Shown piece by piece: positions 1 to 8,996 of a stretch of DNA of 22,655 nt. The stretch lies in NCBI GenBank assembly GCA_964343365.1, contig CAYFJI010000024.1, positions 1 to 22,655 on the forward strand. Direction: 5' to 3'. Each line of letters begins with the position of its first letter. The stretch's first letter is position 1. The notes beneath the pieces are model-generated. The model worked only from the letters and a program-made list of their open reading frames with translations. It made no database searches and was not told the origin of the DNA. This DNA comes from CAJXWH01 sp964343365 (GTDB lineage Bacteria > Pseudomonadota > Gammaproteobacteria > Arenicellales > UBA868). The translations under genes and the position numbers were made by a program.

Positions 1-312
1 TTCCTGGATGTAGGTGGGGGTGCCACAGCTAATCAAGTGGCACTAGCATTAGAATTAATGATAAAACAGGGCGGAATCAAAGTAATTCTTGTGAATATTT
101 TCGGGGGAATTATGCGGTGCGATGTCATTGCTTCGGGGTTAGTCGAGGGGGTGAAAGCAATTAATCTCAAGCACCCACTTGTTGTTAGATTAGAGGGCAC
201 TAATGTCAAAGAAGGCCGTGAAATACTAAGATTATCAGGAATTAATTTTATTTTGGCAACAACCATGGATGAAGCAGCTAGACTAGCAATTTCTTCAAAA
301 AACATCATCTAA
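1..312 (+). CDS. sucC: Succinyl-CoA synthetase (ADP-forming) beta subunit, C-terminal part
   Basis: This is the last 103 codons of sucC; the gene starts before the window. SucC forms the nucleotide-binding half of succinyl-CoA synthetase, which converts succinyl-CoA to succinate with formation of ATP or GTP in the TCA cycle. The fragment is frame 1 and begins FLDVGGGA, a conserved SucC stretch. It continues with NIFGGIMRCDVIA and the HPLVVRLEGTN segment, both of the C-terminal CoA-ligase domain. It ends at TAA 310-312, one base before the sucD ATG, so the two subunits are very probably translationally coupled. Product identity is firm. Whether sucAB lie further upstream cannot be seen. Confidence 0.97.
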   Translation, partial: FLDVGGGATANQVALALELMIKQGGIKVILVNIFGGIMRCDVIASGLVEGVKAINLKHPLVVRLEGTNVKEGREILRLSGINFILATTMDEAARLAISSKNII

Positions 313-313
313 A

Positions 314-1204
314 ATGTCTATTCTCGTTAACAAACAGAGTCGAGTAGTTACCCAAGGGGTCACTGGAAAAACAGGTAGTTTCCATACTAAATTCTGCCTC
401 GATTATTCCAATGGACAGAGTTGCTTTTTAGCTGGAGTAACTCCAGGGAAGAAAGGGCAAGTATTTGAAGGAATTCCAATATATGATTCAGTAAGGGATG
501 CAAAACACGCTGTCGATTGTGATGTATCAGTCATTTATGTCCCACCTAGATACGCAGCCGCTGCAATTGAAGAGGCGGTGGAGGCAGAGATTGGATTGAT
601 TGTATGTATCACGGAGGGGATTCCAGTTCTAGACATGGTTAGGATTAGTGAAAAAATCAGGAATAGTAAAAGTATTCTGCTCGGCCCCAATTGTCCTGGT
701 ATCATTACTCCTGGCGAAATAAAAGTAGGAATAATGCCAGGATATATTCATCATCCAGGCAGTATAGGTGTCGTCTCACGTTCCGGAACATTAACCTATG
801 AAGTAGTGGATCAACTGACCAAACTAAACCTCGGCCAATCAACGTGTGTCGGTATCGGCGGAGATCCAGTAAATGGGCTTAAGCATAGGCAAATACTAGA
901 GGCGTTCAACCAGGATGAGCAAACCAAAGCTGTCGTAATGTGTGGTGAGATTGGCGGTAATGATGAAGAAAGGTGTGCTGAGTGGATATCAGAAAATATG
1001 AAAAAACCAGTGGTAGCGTTCATTGCTGGATTAACTGCACCATCAGGCAAACGAATGGGGCATGCTGGGGCAATAATTTCTGGAGGGCAAGGTACGGCTA
1101 AAGGAAAGATTGGTGCGCTAAGAGAAGCTGGTGTACACGTTAGTGAGAATCCAGCTGAGATTGGCAGCCTTATGAAAGAGGTCTTAGGTACACAGTTTGA
1201 CTAG
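314..1204 (+). CDS. sucD: Succinyl-CoA synthetase alpha subunit
   Basis: SucD (296 aa; the family is usually about 290) carries the CoA-binding Rossmann domain and the phosphorylated histidine of succinyl-CoA synthetase and pairs with SucC. The N-terminal TQGVTGKTGSFHT motif (about residues 13-25) is the CoA-binding loop. The active-site histidine is His250, in GHAGAIISGGQGTAKGK. The ATG at 314 follows the sucC stop by one base. The stop TAG (1202-1204) lies inside a CTAG shared with the oppositely oriented pntB stop, so no space remains for a terminator between the two genes. No truncation or missing residue was seen. Confidence 0.98.
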   Translation: MSILVNKQSRVVTQGVTGKTGSFHTKFCLDYSNGQSCFLAGVTPGKKGQVFEGIPIYDSVRDAKHAVDCDVSVIYVPPRYAAAAIEEAVEAEIGLIVCITEGIPVLDMVRISEKIRNSKSILLGPNCPGIITPGEIKVGIMPGYIHHPGSIGVVSRSGTLTYEVVDQLTKLNLGQSTCVGIGGDPVNGLKHRQILEAFNQDEQTKAVVMCGEIGGNDEERCAEWISENMKKPVVAFIAGLTAPSGKRMGHAGAIISGGQGTAKGKIGALREAGVHVSENPAEIGSLMKEVLGTQFD

Positions 1205-2589
1205 AGGTTTAAAAGAACTGCCTCAATGCTTTCTTTTGCATCTCCAAACAACATTCGGGTGTTAGCTTTATAAAATAGAGGGTTATCAATTCCAGCGTAG
1301 CCAGTTGCCATACTTCGCTTCAAGACGATGGTTCTCTCTGCCTTCCAAACCTGCAAAACGGGCATACCTGCGATTGGACTATTGGGATTGTCTTCTGCAT
1401 CGGGATTAACAATATCATTTGCTCCGATGACTAACACTATGTCTGTTTCATTAAAATCAGAATTTATTTCATCCATTTCTAAGACGATATCATATGGAAT
1501 CTTCGCTTCCGCGAGCAGTACATTCATATGCCCCGGCATTCGACCAGCAACTGGATGAATCGCAAATCGGGCTTTGATACCTGCTTTTCTAAGATCTGTA
1601 ATCAGTTTTGAGACGCTATGTTGCGCATGGGCCACGGCCATTCCATAACCTGGGACAACTATGACAGATTTAGCTCCAGAAAGTAAGTTTGAAGCCTGTA
1701 TCGAGCTTATCGATGCGGCTTCGCCATTGTGATCTGAATGTGATGCTGTAGTACTACTCGTACCAAAACCCCCGAGTATGACTGCCAAAAATCTTCGATT
1801 CATTGCTTTACACATGATGTAGCTCAAAATGGCACCACTGCTGCCAACCAAGGCTCCCACCACAATTAAAAGATCATTTGCTAGCATGAAACCCGTTGCA
1901 GCTGCGGCCCAACCAGAATAACTATTTAGCATTGAAATAACGACCGGCATATCCGCACCCCCGATTGCTAGAACCATATGGATACCGAAAAACAAGGCGA
2001 AAGCAACCATTATGAGCAACAGGGCGATGGGAGGCAGTAAATCGGTAGAAGTTACAAACAAGTAGCCTAGTATTAGGCAGCCAATTCCAATAATAATGTT
2101 AAGGACGTGCCGGCCAGGTATCAATAATGGCGAACTCGAAATCCAACTTTGTAATTTACCAAATGCTGCGATTGAACCAGTAAATGTTACCGCCCCTATC
2201 AGCACTCCAATATAAATCTCAATGTCATGTATAGTCTTTTCCACGCCTGAATATTCTACTGCTGGCTCTAAAAAACTTGCTAAACCAATAATTACCGCTG
2301 CAAGCCCAACTAAGCAGTGTAAAATTGCCACCAGTTGGGGCATTGCAGTCATTTCTACCCGTCTGGCAATCAGCAGGCCAATCATTCCACCAGCGGTAAT
2401 CATAATTAAGATCAATAGATGATTGCCAGCTTTAGCGCTGAAAATCGTTGCGATAATAGCTAGTCCCATTCCTGCAATACCAAAAATGTTTCCTCGTTGC
2501 GCCGACTCTTGGTTACTGAGCCCACCCAAACTTAGGATAAAAAGGATGCTAGCACCAATATACGATGCAGAAAGGATTTCTATAGACAT
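1201..2589 (-). CDS. pntB: NAD(P) transhydrogenase beta subunit
   Basis: PntB (462 aa, inner membrane) supplies membrane domain II and the NADP(H)-binding domain III of the proton-translocating transhydrogenase, which reduces NADP+ with NADH at the expense of proton motive force. Residues 1-265 are rich in membrane helices and include His91, Asp213 (GGADMPVV) and Asn222 (SMLNSYSGWAAA), matching the E. coli residues linked to proton transfer even in numbering. Domain III has PGYGMAVAHAQ (313-323), HPVAGRMPGHMNVLLAEA and a C-terminal KRSMATGYAGIDNPLF. An in-frame TTG lies one codon upstream, but ATG at 2589 gives the E. coli numbering and forms a TGATG stop-start overlap with pntA, so I chose ATG. 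The pair is clearly an operon. Confidence 0.97.
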   Translation of the reverse strand: MSIEILSASYIGASILFILSLGGLSNQESAQRGNIFGIAGMGLAIIATIFSAKAGNHLLILIMITAGGMIGLLIARRVEMTAMPQLVAILHCLVGLAAVIIGLASFLEPAVEYSGVEKTIHDIEIYIGVLIGAVTFTGSIAAFGKLQSWISSSPLLIPGRHVLNIIIGIGCLILGYLFVTSTDLLPPIALLLIMVAFALFFGIHMVLAIGGADMPVVISMLNSYSGWAAAATGFMLANDLLIVVGALVGSSGAILSYIMCKAMNRRFLAVILGGFGTSSTTASHSDHNGEAASISSIQASNLLSGAKSVIVVPGYGMAVAHAQHSVSKLITDLRKAGIKARFAIHPVAGRMPGHMNVLLAEAKIPYDIVLEMDEINSDFNETDIVLVIGANDIVNPDAEDNPNSPIAGMPVLQVWKAERTIVLKRSMATGYAGIDNPLFYKANTRMLFGDAKESIEAVLLNL

Positions 2590-4166
2590 CAATCTTCCTC
2601 TTTACGAAACATACGAAGCATTCGTTGTGTAACAAAAAAACCACCACTGATATTAATGCTTGCTATCAATATGGAAAAAGCAGCAAGAGCTAGAATAAGG
2701 TTTGAATTCGTATTTGTTTGTAGCAATGCACCAATTACGATGATACCACTGATAGCATTTGTAACGCTCATTAGGGGTGTATGTAAAGCCGGTTTTACAT
2801 TCCAAATAACTTGCCACCCCACAAAAATTGCAAGCACAAAAACCGTAAAGTGACCCATGAAAGAAGACGGTGCTATTGCTCCAAGCCCTAAAATTAATGC
2901 AAGAGTAATTGCCATACCAACCAAGCTTTTCCAGATTCGCTTGGATTTATTCGGAGTTATCTTTTTGTTCTCTTTTTTTTCCGCTTGAACAGTGCTTGGT
3001 ATTTTCTCAATTTTTTGGCTCTTTTTAATATTCGGTGGCGGCCAATTCACTTGGCCTTTATTTACTATAGTTATAGCTTTCACAACATCATCTTCCATAT
3101 TTAGATCAATTAACCCGTCTTTTTTCGGGCAAAGGTCAGACAATAAATTTGCGAGATTATTTCCATAAAGTTGGCTTGCCTGTGAAGCCATCCGACTTGA
3201 GAGATCGGTGTATCCGATAACAGTGATACCGTACAATTTAATCGCTTGATTTCGCTTTGTTACTTCACAATTACCTCCTTGTTCGGCTGCTAAATCAACA
3301 ATGACGCTGCCTGGCTTCATCTGCTTAACCATATCTTCTGTTATAAGCTTAGGAGCAGGTTGGCCAGGTATTAGCGCGGTAGTTATGATAATGTCTACCT
3401 CTTTAGATTGCTGGGCAAAAAGTTTTTTTTCAGCAGCTACAAATTCTTTGCTCATTACTCGGGCATAACCGCCGCCTCCATCGGACTCTTCTTCAAGATC
3501 AATATAAAGGAACTCAGCTCCCATGCTTTTAACTTGATCTTCGACTTCAGGGCGTGTATCGAATGCCCGAACAACTGCGCCCATGGCGGTAGCGGCTCCA
3601 ATAGCAGCCAGGCCCGCAACACCTGCGCCAATTACAAGAAATTTTGCGGGAGGCACTTTTCCTGCTGCAGTCATTTGCCCCGTGAAAAATCGCCCGAAAT
3701 GGTGGGCAGCTTCTATTACGGCTCTGTAGCCTCCAATATTAGCCATTGAACTAAGCGCATCAAGTTTTTGGGCACGAGAAATACGAGGCACCGCATCTAT
3801 GGCAATCGCATTTATGCCGTTTTTGGCAAATTCCCGCAAGAGCGCTATATTTTGTGACGGTGACAAAAACCCTATCACCGTTTGACCTGGTTTTAACTGT
3901 TGAAGTTCATTTTGGCCTGCCTCATTTCCGTAACTAGGTGGCTGGACCTTAAGGAGGATGTCAGCTTGCTTCCATAAATCACTAGAGTCTTGAACGATAA
4001 TAGCCCCTTCTTTAAAATACGCATCGTCCGAAAATCCGGCATTAATGCCCGCATTTTGTTCAATTAAAACCTCAAAACCCAAGCTTAGAATTATCTTTAT
4101 AGTTTCAGGGGTAGCCGCAACCCGTTTTTCGTTAGGATTGCTTTCCCGAGGTATACAGACTTTCAT
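2589..4166 (-). CDS. pntA: NAD(P) transhydrogenase alpha subunit (fused form)
   Basis: PntA (525 aa) contains the NAD(H)-binding domain I and the N-terminal part of membrane domain II. It is the single-chain form, as in E. coli, rather than the split PntAA/PntAB form. Residues 1-375 resemble alanine dehydrogenase/PNT. The dinucleotide-binding loop GAGVAG is at 180-185, followed by RAFDTRPEVEDQVKSMGAEF. A lysine-rich linker (about 380-412) precedes three to four hydrophobic segments (about 415-433, 439-455, 470-484, 489-510). The start is ATG 4166-4164; no clear Shine-Dalgarno sequence precedes it. The TGA stop overlaps the pntB ATG by one base. A good -35/-10 pair lies about 115 bases upstream. 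Confidence 0.97.
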   Translation of the reverse strand: MKVCIPRESNPNEKRVAATPETIKIILSLGFEVLIEQNAGINAGFSDDAYFKEGAIIVQDSSDLWKQADILLKVQPPSYGNEAGQNELQQLKPGQTVIGFLSPSQNIALLREFAKNGINAIAIDAVPRISRAQKLDALSSMANIGGYRAVIEAAHHFGRFFTGQMTAAGKVPPAKFLVIGAGVAGLAAIGAATAMGAVVRAFDTRPEVEDQVKSMGAEFLYIDLEEESDGGGGYARVMSKEFVAAEKKLFAQQSKEVDIIITTALIPGQPAPKLITEDMVKQMKPGSVIVDLAAEQGGNCEVTKRNQAIKLYGITVIGYTDLSSRMASQASQLYGNNLANLLSDLCPKKDGLIDLNMEDDVVKAITIVNKGQVNWPPPNIKKSQKIEKIPSTVQAEKKENKKITPNKSKRIWKSLVGMAITLALILGLGAIAPSSFMGHFTVFVLAIFVGWQVIWNVKPALHTPLMSVTNAISGIIVIGALLQTNTNSNLILALAAFSILIASINISGGFFVTQRMLRMFRKEED

Positions 4167-4280
4167 ATTTTAGATGACAAAAGATATCGATTTACTTGAT
4201 GAAATACAGTAACAGCGAAGAGGAATTGTGACTGATGCTAGCAAAAGACGCAAGTCAATCACAGCCTTTTTACAAAAAAA

Positions 4281-4309
4281 TATAAAATCGATATTAGTGC
4301 AAGAGTCAA
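4281..4309 (-). promoter_or_regulatory. Candidate sigma-70 promoter for pntAB
   Basis: Reading the minus strand, TTGACT (4309-4304) is followed after 17 bases by TTTATA (4286-4281). This is close to the TTGACA/TATAAT consensus with ideal spacing and points at pntA, leaving a leader of roughly 105-110 bases. No transcript data are available. AT-rich DNA gives chance matches, so this is a moderate call. Confidence 0.45.
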
Positions 4310-4372
4310 GCCCTAACAAATCTGGTATCTTTTTAGTATAAAATTGACCCAATAATTGCGGTAGGCATTCTT

Positions 4373-5471
4373 ATGGATAGCATCAATGATCTCCGAAAGT
4401 CGCTAGATAATTTTTCCCAGAGAATTAACGCTCTGAGGAGGTATCTTTGACTACACTGGTCAAAAAGAGCGTTTAGAAGAAGTTCTTTTACGTTTAGAGG
4501 ATTCTTCTGTATGGAGCAATTTGGAGCTTGCTCAATCATTAAATGAGGAGCGGTCTCGACTTGAGGAAATAGTGCACGGCCTGGATCAGCTCGATAATCA
4601 AGCAAAAGGAAATCTGGAGTTGATAGAACTAGCCCGAAATGAAAATGATTTAGGTATGGTTATTGAACTAAAGACTGAGATGCAGGAGCTTTTGAATAAA
4701 ATAGAACGCTTAGAATTCCAGCGTATGTTTTCTGGTGAAGCCGATAAACTGAGTTCATTTCTAGATATCCAAGCGGGATCAGGAGGGACTGAAGCTCAGG
4801 ATTGGGCGGAAATGTTACTTAGGATGTATTCACGATGGGCGGAATCAAGTGGTTTCGAACAACAAATTATTGAAAAAAGCCAAGGGGATGTAGCAGGCAT
4901 TAAAAGTGCTACCATAAAAATAGTTGGAAACTATGCATATGGTCATTTGCGAACGGAAACTGGAATTCATAGATTAGTCAGAAAATCTCCATTTGATTCA
5001 GGAAATAGGAGGCACACATCCTTTGCCTCAGTATTCGCTTATCCAGAAATTGACGATAGTATAGAGATAACGATTAATCCATCTGATCTGCGGATAGATA
5101 CATACAGAGCCAGTGGCGCAGGCGGTCAGCATGTTAATCGTACTGATTCTGCCGTACGAATTACACACCGCCCTAGTGGAATTGTAGTTCAGTGTCAAAA
5201 TGATCGATCACAGCATCGTAATAAAGCAGAAGCAATGATGATGTTACGAGCGCGCCTGTATGAAGCAGAAATTCGAAAAAAACGATCAGAGCAGCAATTG
5301 CTCGAGGAAGCAAAAGCTGATATAGGTTGGGGTCAGCAAATACGCTCCTATGTTTTAGATCAATCCAGAATCAAAGACCTAAGAACAGGGCATGAGACTC
5401 GAAACACGCAGGTGGTTTTAGATGGAGATCTAAATCAATTCATAGAAACTAGCTTGAAAGCAGGACTTTAA
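4373..5471 (+). CDS. prfB: Peptide chain release factor 2, with programmed +1 frameshift
   Basis: RF2 recognises UGA and UAA stop codons and triggers peptide release. The gene is in two frames. ATG 4373 opens 25 codons ending RRYL, then an in-frame TGA (4448-4450). After a +1 shift at CTT the second frame starts with GAC (4449-4451) and runs to TAA 5469-5471, so the product is join(4373..4447,4449..5471), 365 aa, the same length as E. coli RF2. The stop-recognition tripeptide SPF is at residues 205-207 and the catalytic GGQ at 250-252, both at E. coli numbering. Residue 246, before the GGQ loop, is Ala, as in most RF2 proteins. lysS follows after four bases, the same prfB-lysS pair as in E. 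coli. No convincing Shine-Dalgarno precedes the start. Confidence 0.97.
4436..4451 (+). promoter_or_regulatory. prfB autoregulatory frameshift site
   Basis: The site reads AGGAGG (4436-4441), TAT, CTT, TGA, C. An internal Shine-Dalgarno-like element three bases before the slippery CTT, followed by TGAC, is the known RF2 autoregulation signal. When RF2 is scarce the ribosome pauses at TGA and slips +1; when RF2 is abundant translation stops at codon 26. Here the element matches the anti-Shine-Dalgarno core perfectly, whereas E. coli has AGGGGG. Confidence 0.95.
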
Positions 5472-5475
5472 TTTC

Positions 5476-6984
5476 GTGAACGATAAAAATTATACTGATG
5501 AGTTTAGCGAACAAGAACTTTTACGTCGAAAAAAGCTTAATGCACTCAGAGAAAGCGGTGTTAATCCTTACCCAAATAACTTTAAACGAAACTATCAAAT
5601 TTCTGATTTATTGAAAAATTTTATTCATTTAGATTCTGATCACCTTAACGAGAAAAAAACAAAGATCAGTTTAGCTGGACGATTGGTGTCACGTCGGCTC
5701 ATGGGGAAGGCAAGCTTCATCAACATTAGAGATGGAAGCGGTGAAATCCAGGTCTATGTTCAGAAACAACAAATTTCTGAAGAGTCTTATAACGCATTTA
5801 AGGATTATGATCTTGGAGATATTATCGGCGTCAACGGTGTTATGTTTCGCACACGGACAGGAGAGCTTAGTCTCAGAGCAGAAGAAATTCAATTATTGGT
5901 TAAATCCTTGCATCCATTGCCAGACAAATATCACGGCCTAAACGATATCGAGACAAAATATAGACAGCGATATGTTGATTTAATTGCAAATAATGAAACA
6001 AGGAAGGTTTTTCGGACTAGAGCATTAATACTAAATGCCTTTAGAAAATTTTTAGTTGAGCACGATTATCTTGAAATCGAATCTCCCATTACTCTTCCGA
6101 TACCAGGTGGCGCTAATGCGCGACCTTTTGTTACACATCATAATTCTCTCGACATGAGACTATACCTAAGAGTTGCTCAAGAGCTGGCAATAAAGAGATG
6201 TCTTGTAGGTGGTTTTGATAAAGTTTTCGAGTTAAATCGTAATTTCCGAAATGAAGGATTAAGTACTCAACATAATCCCGAATTCACTATGCTTGAATAT
6301 AATGAAGCGTATCTTGACTATTGTGATTATATGGATTTTACTGAAAAGATGATCCGCTATGTGGTTCAAGATGTCCATGATACTCTAGAAATCCAATACC
6401 AGAATTTTGAACTCAATTTTGAAAAAGATTTTGAAAGAATCACTCTACGGGACGCAGTAATACAATTTAATAATGATATAACTGATGCTGATACAGCAGA
6501 TGTAAGAACTTTAAAAAATATATGCAATAGACTAGGATTAAGACTAACCGACACTAACCAACCTGCCGAAGGCCAATTATTGATTGAAATTTTTGATGCC
6601 ACCGTGGAATCAAAACTAATTCAACCCACTTTTATAATTGACTATCCTATCGATGTATCGCCGCTAGCGCGCCGGAGTGATTCAAAATCTAACGTTGCTG
6701 ACCGCTTCGAGCTGTTTATTGCGGGGCGAGAAATAGCTAATGGTTTTTCTGAATTAAACGACTCAGAAGATCAAGCTGAGAGATTTAAAAAACAAGCTCA
6801 ATCTAAAGAAACAGGCGATCATGAAGCAATGTTTTATGATGAAGATTATATTACGGCTTTAGAATACGGCATGCCACCAAATGCTGGAGGGGGCATAGGA
6901 ATTGACAGATTTGTTATGTTGTTGACCGATCAACCTTCTATACGTGACGTTTTATTGTTTCCTCATTTACGGCCAGAAAAATGA
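5476..6984 (+). CDS. lysS: Lysyl-tRNA synthetase, class II
   Basis: LysS (502 aa, about the E. coli length) attaches lysine to tRNA-Lys in the cytoplasm. Residues about 60-155 form the OB-fold anticodon-binding domain (LAGRLVSRRLMGKASFINIRD). The class II core follows: motif 1 near FLVEHDYLEIESPI, the active-site stretch PIPGGANARPF, motif 2 FRNEGLSTQHNPEFTMLE (from Phe257), and motif 3 GGGIGIDRFVMLLT with Arg478. The start is GTG 5476, four bases after the prfB stop; it gives a normal N-terminus and no better ATG is nearby. The stop TGA lies within a stem-loop (6961-6986). Co-transcription with prfB is likely. Confidence 0.97.
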   Translation: MNDKNYTDEFSEQELLRRKKLNALRESGVNPYPNNFKRNYQISDLLKNFIHLDSDHLNEKKTKISLAGRLVSRRLMGKASFINIRDGSGEIQVYVQKQQISEESYNAFKDYDLGDIIGVNGVMFRTRTGELSLRAEEIQLLVKSLHPLPDKYHGLNDIETKYRQRYVDLIANNETRKVFRTRALILNAFRKFLVEHDYLEIESPITLPIPGGANARPFVTHHNSLDMRLYLRVAQELAIKRCLVGGFDKVFELNRNFRNEGLSTQHNPEFTMLEYNEAYLDYCDYMDFTEKMIRYVVQDVHDTLEIQYQNFELNFEKDFERITLRDAVIQFNNDITDADTADVRTLKNICNRLGLRLTDTNQPAEGQLLIEIFDATVESKLIQPTFIIDYPIDVSPLARRSDSKSNVADRFELFIAGREIANGFSELNDSEDQAERFKKQAQSKETGDHEAMFYDEDYITALEYGMPPNAGGGIGIDRFVMLLTDQPSIRDVLLFPHLRPEK

Positions 6985-7003
6985 GGGAACCAAAATTTTT
7001 TTT
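6961..7003 (+). terminator. Weak candidate terminator at the end of lysS
   Basis: CCTCATTT (6961-6968) can pair with AAATGAGG (6979-6986) across a 10-base loop, and a run of eight T follows at 6996-7003. The lysS stop codon sits in the 3' arm. The nine bases between stem and T run weaken the case for an intrinsic terminator. It may only partly separate prfB-lysS from the lol/msbA genes. Confidence 0.35.
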
Positions 7004-7040
7004 CAATGAGTTTCTAATTTTTATACCTAATTTTTTTTAA

Positions 7041-8288
7041 ATGAAATACCCCTTGGAATTATTGATAGGGTTTCGTTACTTGGTTGGTAAAAACCGTGAT
7101 GGTTTCGTCTCCTTCATTTCTCTGATATCAATGTTGGGAATTATTATCGGGATATGGGCATTGATAACTGTTTTATCAGTGATGAACGGGTTCGAGAAAG
7201 AGCTAAGAGAACGAATTCTAACAGTTGCGTCACATATAACTATCACTGGAAATCAAGGTATGTTGGTTAATTGGCAAAATATAGCTAACAGGGTGAAGCA
7301 TGTCGAAGGCTTATCTGGGGTAGCTCCTTTCATCAATTCACAGGCAATGCTGGCAAATGGAAACAGGACAGCAGGTACATTACTTCAGGGGGTAACTCCC
7401 GCTCATGAGAAAACAGTATCAAATATCTTTGATAAATTAATTGAAGGTAACGAAGAGAGCTTTAGCAAAAAAAAATGGCAAATTCTTTTGGGGTCTAATT
7501 TAGCCGAAAAGCTTAATTTGAAAGTTGAAGACAAGGTCACAGTTATTTCGCCAGAGGTAAATATCAGTATAGCTGGTATGTTACCCAGATTGAAACAATT
7601 TACGGTTAGTGGAATCTTTGAGCTCGGAATGTATGAATATGATAATACATTAGCATTAATAAATATCGATGATGCAGCACAATTTCTGCGAACACAAGGC
7701 ATGGTTAATGGCTTAAGAGTTTCACTAACAGACGTTTACAATGCACCACTTATTAACGTAAAACTAAGCCAAATTCTTGGAGATAATTTTCATCTGAGTG
7801 ATTGGACCCAACAACACCGTAACTTTTTTAGAGCATTACAGGTAGAAAAACGAGTAATGTTCTTGATCCTTCTTTTAATTGTAGCAGTAGCTGCATTTAA
7901 TGTGATCTCAACATTGGTTATGGTAGTTGTTGATAAAAAAGAAGATATCGCAATATTAAGAACTCTTGGTTTAAGCACGCGAAGTGTTATGTGTATTTTT
8001 ATCGTTCAAGGTACACTCATTGGATTAGTTGGTACAATTATCGGGGGCGTAGTAGGAACTGTAACCGCTATAAATATTGACGCAATTATTTCCACCATAG
8101 AACACGTTTTTCGAATTGAATTTTTTCCTAAAAGTATATATATCATATCTGATTTTCCATCGGATCTACAGTGGGCCGATGTCTTGATAATTTTGATCAC
8201 GTCATTTTTATTTAGTCTTTTTGCAACACTTTACCCGGCATGGAGAGCTTCGCGAACTCAGCCAGCTGAAGTATTACGTCATGCATAG
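7041..8288 (+). CDS. lolC: Lipoprotein-releasing ABC transporter permease, LolC/LolE family
   Basis: This inner-membrane protein (415 aa) is the permease of the Lol system, which extracts outer-membrane lipoproteins from the inner membrane and hands them to LolA. The architecture is typical: one N-terminal helix (about residues 22-50, ending LSVMNGFEKELRERIL), a large periplasmic domain (about 50-270), then three helices (about 272-300, 315-345, 375-400). The conserved cytoplasmic segment VVDKKEDIAILRTLGLS touches the ATPase. The start ATG is at 7041, 56 T-rich bases after lysS. Its last eight bases overlap lolD. Only one permease gene is present and no second permease follows lolD, so it may work as a homodimer (LolF-like). 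The symbol lolC is by family; lolE or lolF cannot be excluded. Confidence 0.93.
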   Translation: MKYPLELLIGFRYLVGKNRDGFVSFISLISMLGIIIGIWALITVLSVMNGFEKELRERILTVASHITITGNQGMLVNWQNIANRVKHVEGLSGVAPFINSQAMLANGNRTAGTLLQGVTPAHEKTVSNIFDKLIEGNEESFSKKKWQILLGSNLAEKLNLKVEDKVTVISPEVNISIAGMLPRLKQFTVSGIFELGMYEYDNTLALINIDDAAQFLRTQGMVNGLRVSLTDVYNAPLINVKLSQILGDNFHLSDWTQQHRNFFRALQVEKRVMFLILLLIVAVAAFNVISTLVMVVVDKKEDIAILRTLGLSTRSVMCIFIVQGTLIGLVGTIIGGVVGTVTAINIDAIISTIEHVFRIEFFPKSIYIISDFPSDLQWADVLIILITSFLFSLFATLYPAWRASRTQPAEVLRHA

Positions 8289-8964
8289 CTTGTCTAATCA
8301 AAAGATTATTTGTAGTAAAGTAACCAAGGTTTTTTCAACCGTGGGCACTCCTGTGGAGGTTCTCAAGGGAATTGACCTAACTCTTAGCAATGAAAATGCA
8401 ATTTCTGTTGTTGGTGCCTCAGGATGTGGAAAAAGTACCTTACTATATTTATTGGCAGGCCTTGAATTACCTACAACTGGGGAAATCACAGTTGCGGGTC
8501 TATCTTTGAATAGCTTGACCGAGAAAGAAAAAAATATAATGCGTAATAGAACCTTTGGTTTCGTATATCAGTTTCATCACTTATTGGCTGAATTTACTGC
8601 TGAAGAAAATGTTGCAATGCCACTGCTTATTAGCGGTAGCAATAGGATGTCGGCAATAAATCGAGCAAGAGAAATCTTGAAAAAGACGGGTTTGTCGAAT
8701 CGTTTCGGACATAAGCCTGGGCAAATGTCAGGAGGCGAAAGACAAAGAACTGCTATTGCTCGAGCTTTAGTAAGTAAACCTACTTATCTTATAGCTGACG
8801 AACCAACAGGTAATTTAGATCAAGAAAATGCAAATACGGTCCAGAACTTATTGTTTGAATTAAATAGAACAGAAGGCGTCCGGCTAATTATAGCGACACA
8901 TGATTACAGCTTCGCAAAAAAAACTGATCGAATCTACCAACTGAAAAATGGAACCCTCAAATAA
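8281..8964 (+). CDS. lolD: Lipoprotein-releasing ABC transporter ATPase
   Basis: LolD (227 aa from the chosen start) is the cytoplasmic ATPase of the lipoprotein release complex. Walker A is GASGCGKST (45-53), the Q-loop lies in FVYQFHHLL, the signature is MSGGERQR with Ser150, and Walker B is LIADEPTG with Asp173-Glu174. The H-loop is IIATHD. The open frame extends back to 8221 inside lolC, but ATG 8281 gives the usual LolD N-terminus and an eight-base overlap with the lolC stop, as expected for coupled subunits. EFTAEENVAMPLLI after the Q-loop is characteristic of the LolD/MacB-like branch. Confidence 0.96.
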   Translation: MHSLSNQKIICSKVTKVFSTVGTPVEVLKGIDLTLSNENAISVVGASGCGKSTLLYLLAGLELPTTGEITVAGLSLNSLTEKEKNIMRNRTFGFVYQFHHLLAEFTAEENVAMPLLISGSNRMSAINRAREILKKTGLSNRFGHKPGQMSGGERQRTAIARALVSKPTYLIADEPTGNLDQENANTVQNLLFELNRTEGVRLIIATHDYSFAKKTDRIYQLKNGTLK

Positions 8965-8996
8965 ATACAATATCATCTCTAAAAAGTGCTACTTAA

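Noticed and set aside
2590..2592. TTG as the pntB start
   Set aside because: The next codon, ATG 2589-2587, gives exact E. coli numbering of key residues and a TGATG overlap with pntA.
4184..4294. Inverted pair ATATCGATTT/AAATCGATAT in the pntA-prfB gap (4184-4193 and 4285-4294)
   Set aside because: Ten-base AT-rich match about 90 bases apart; likely chance, with no further symmetry.
4333..4605. 90-codon open frame on the minus strand over the 5' end of prfB
   Set aside because: It lies opposite the well-supported prfB frames, including the frameshift site, and has no recognisable motif or ribosome site.
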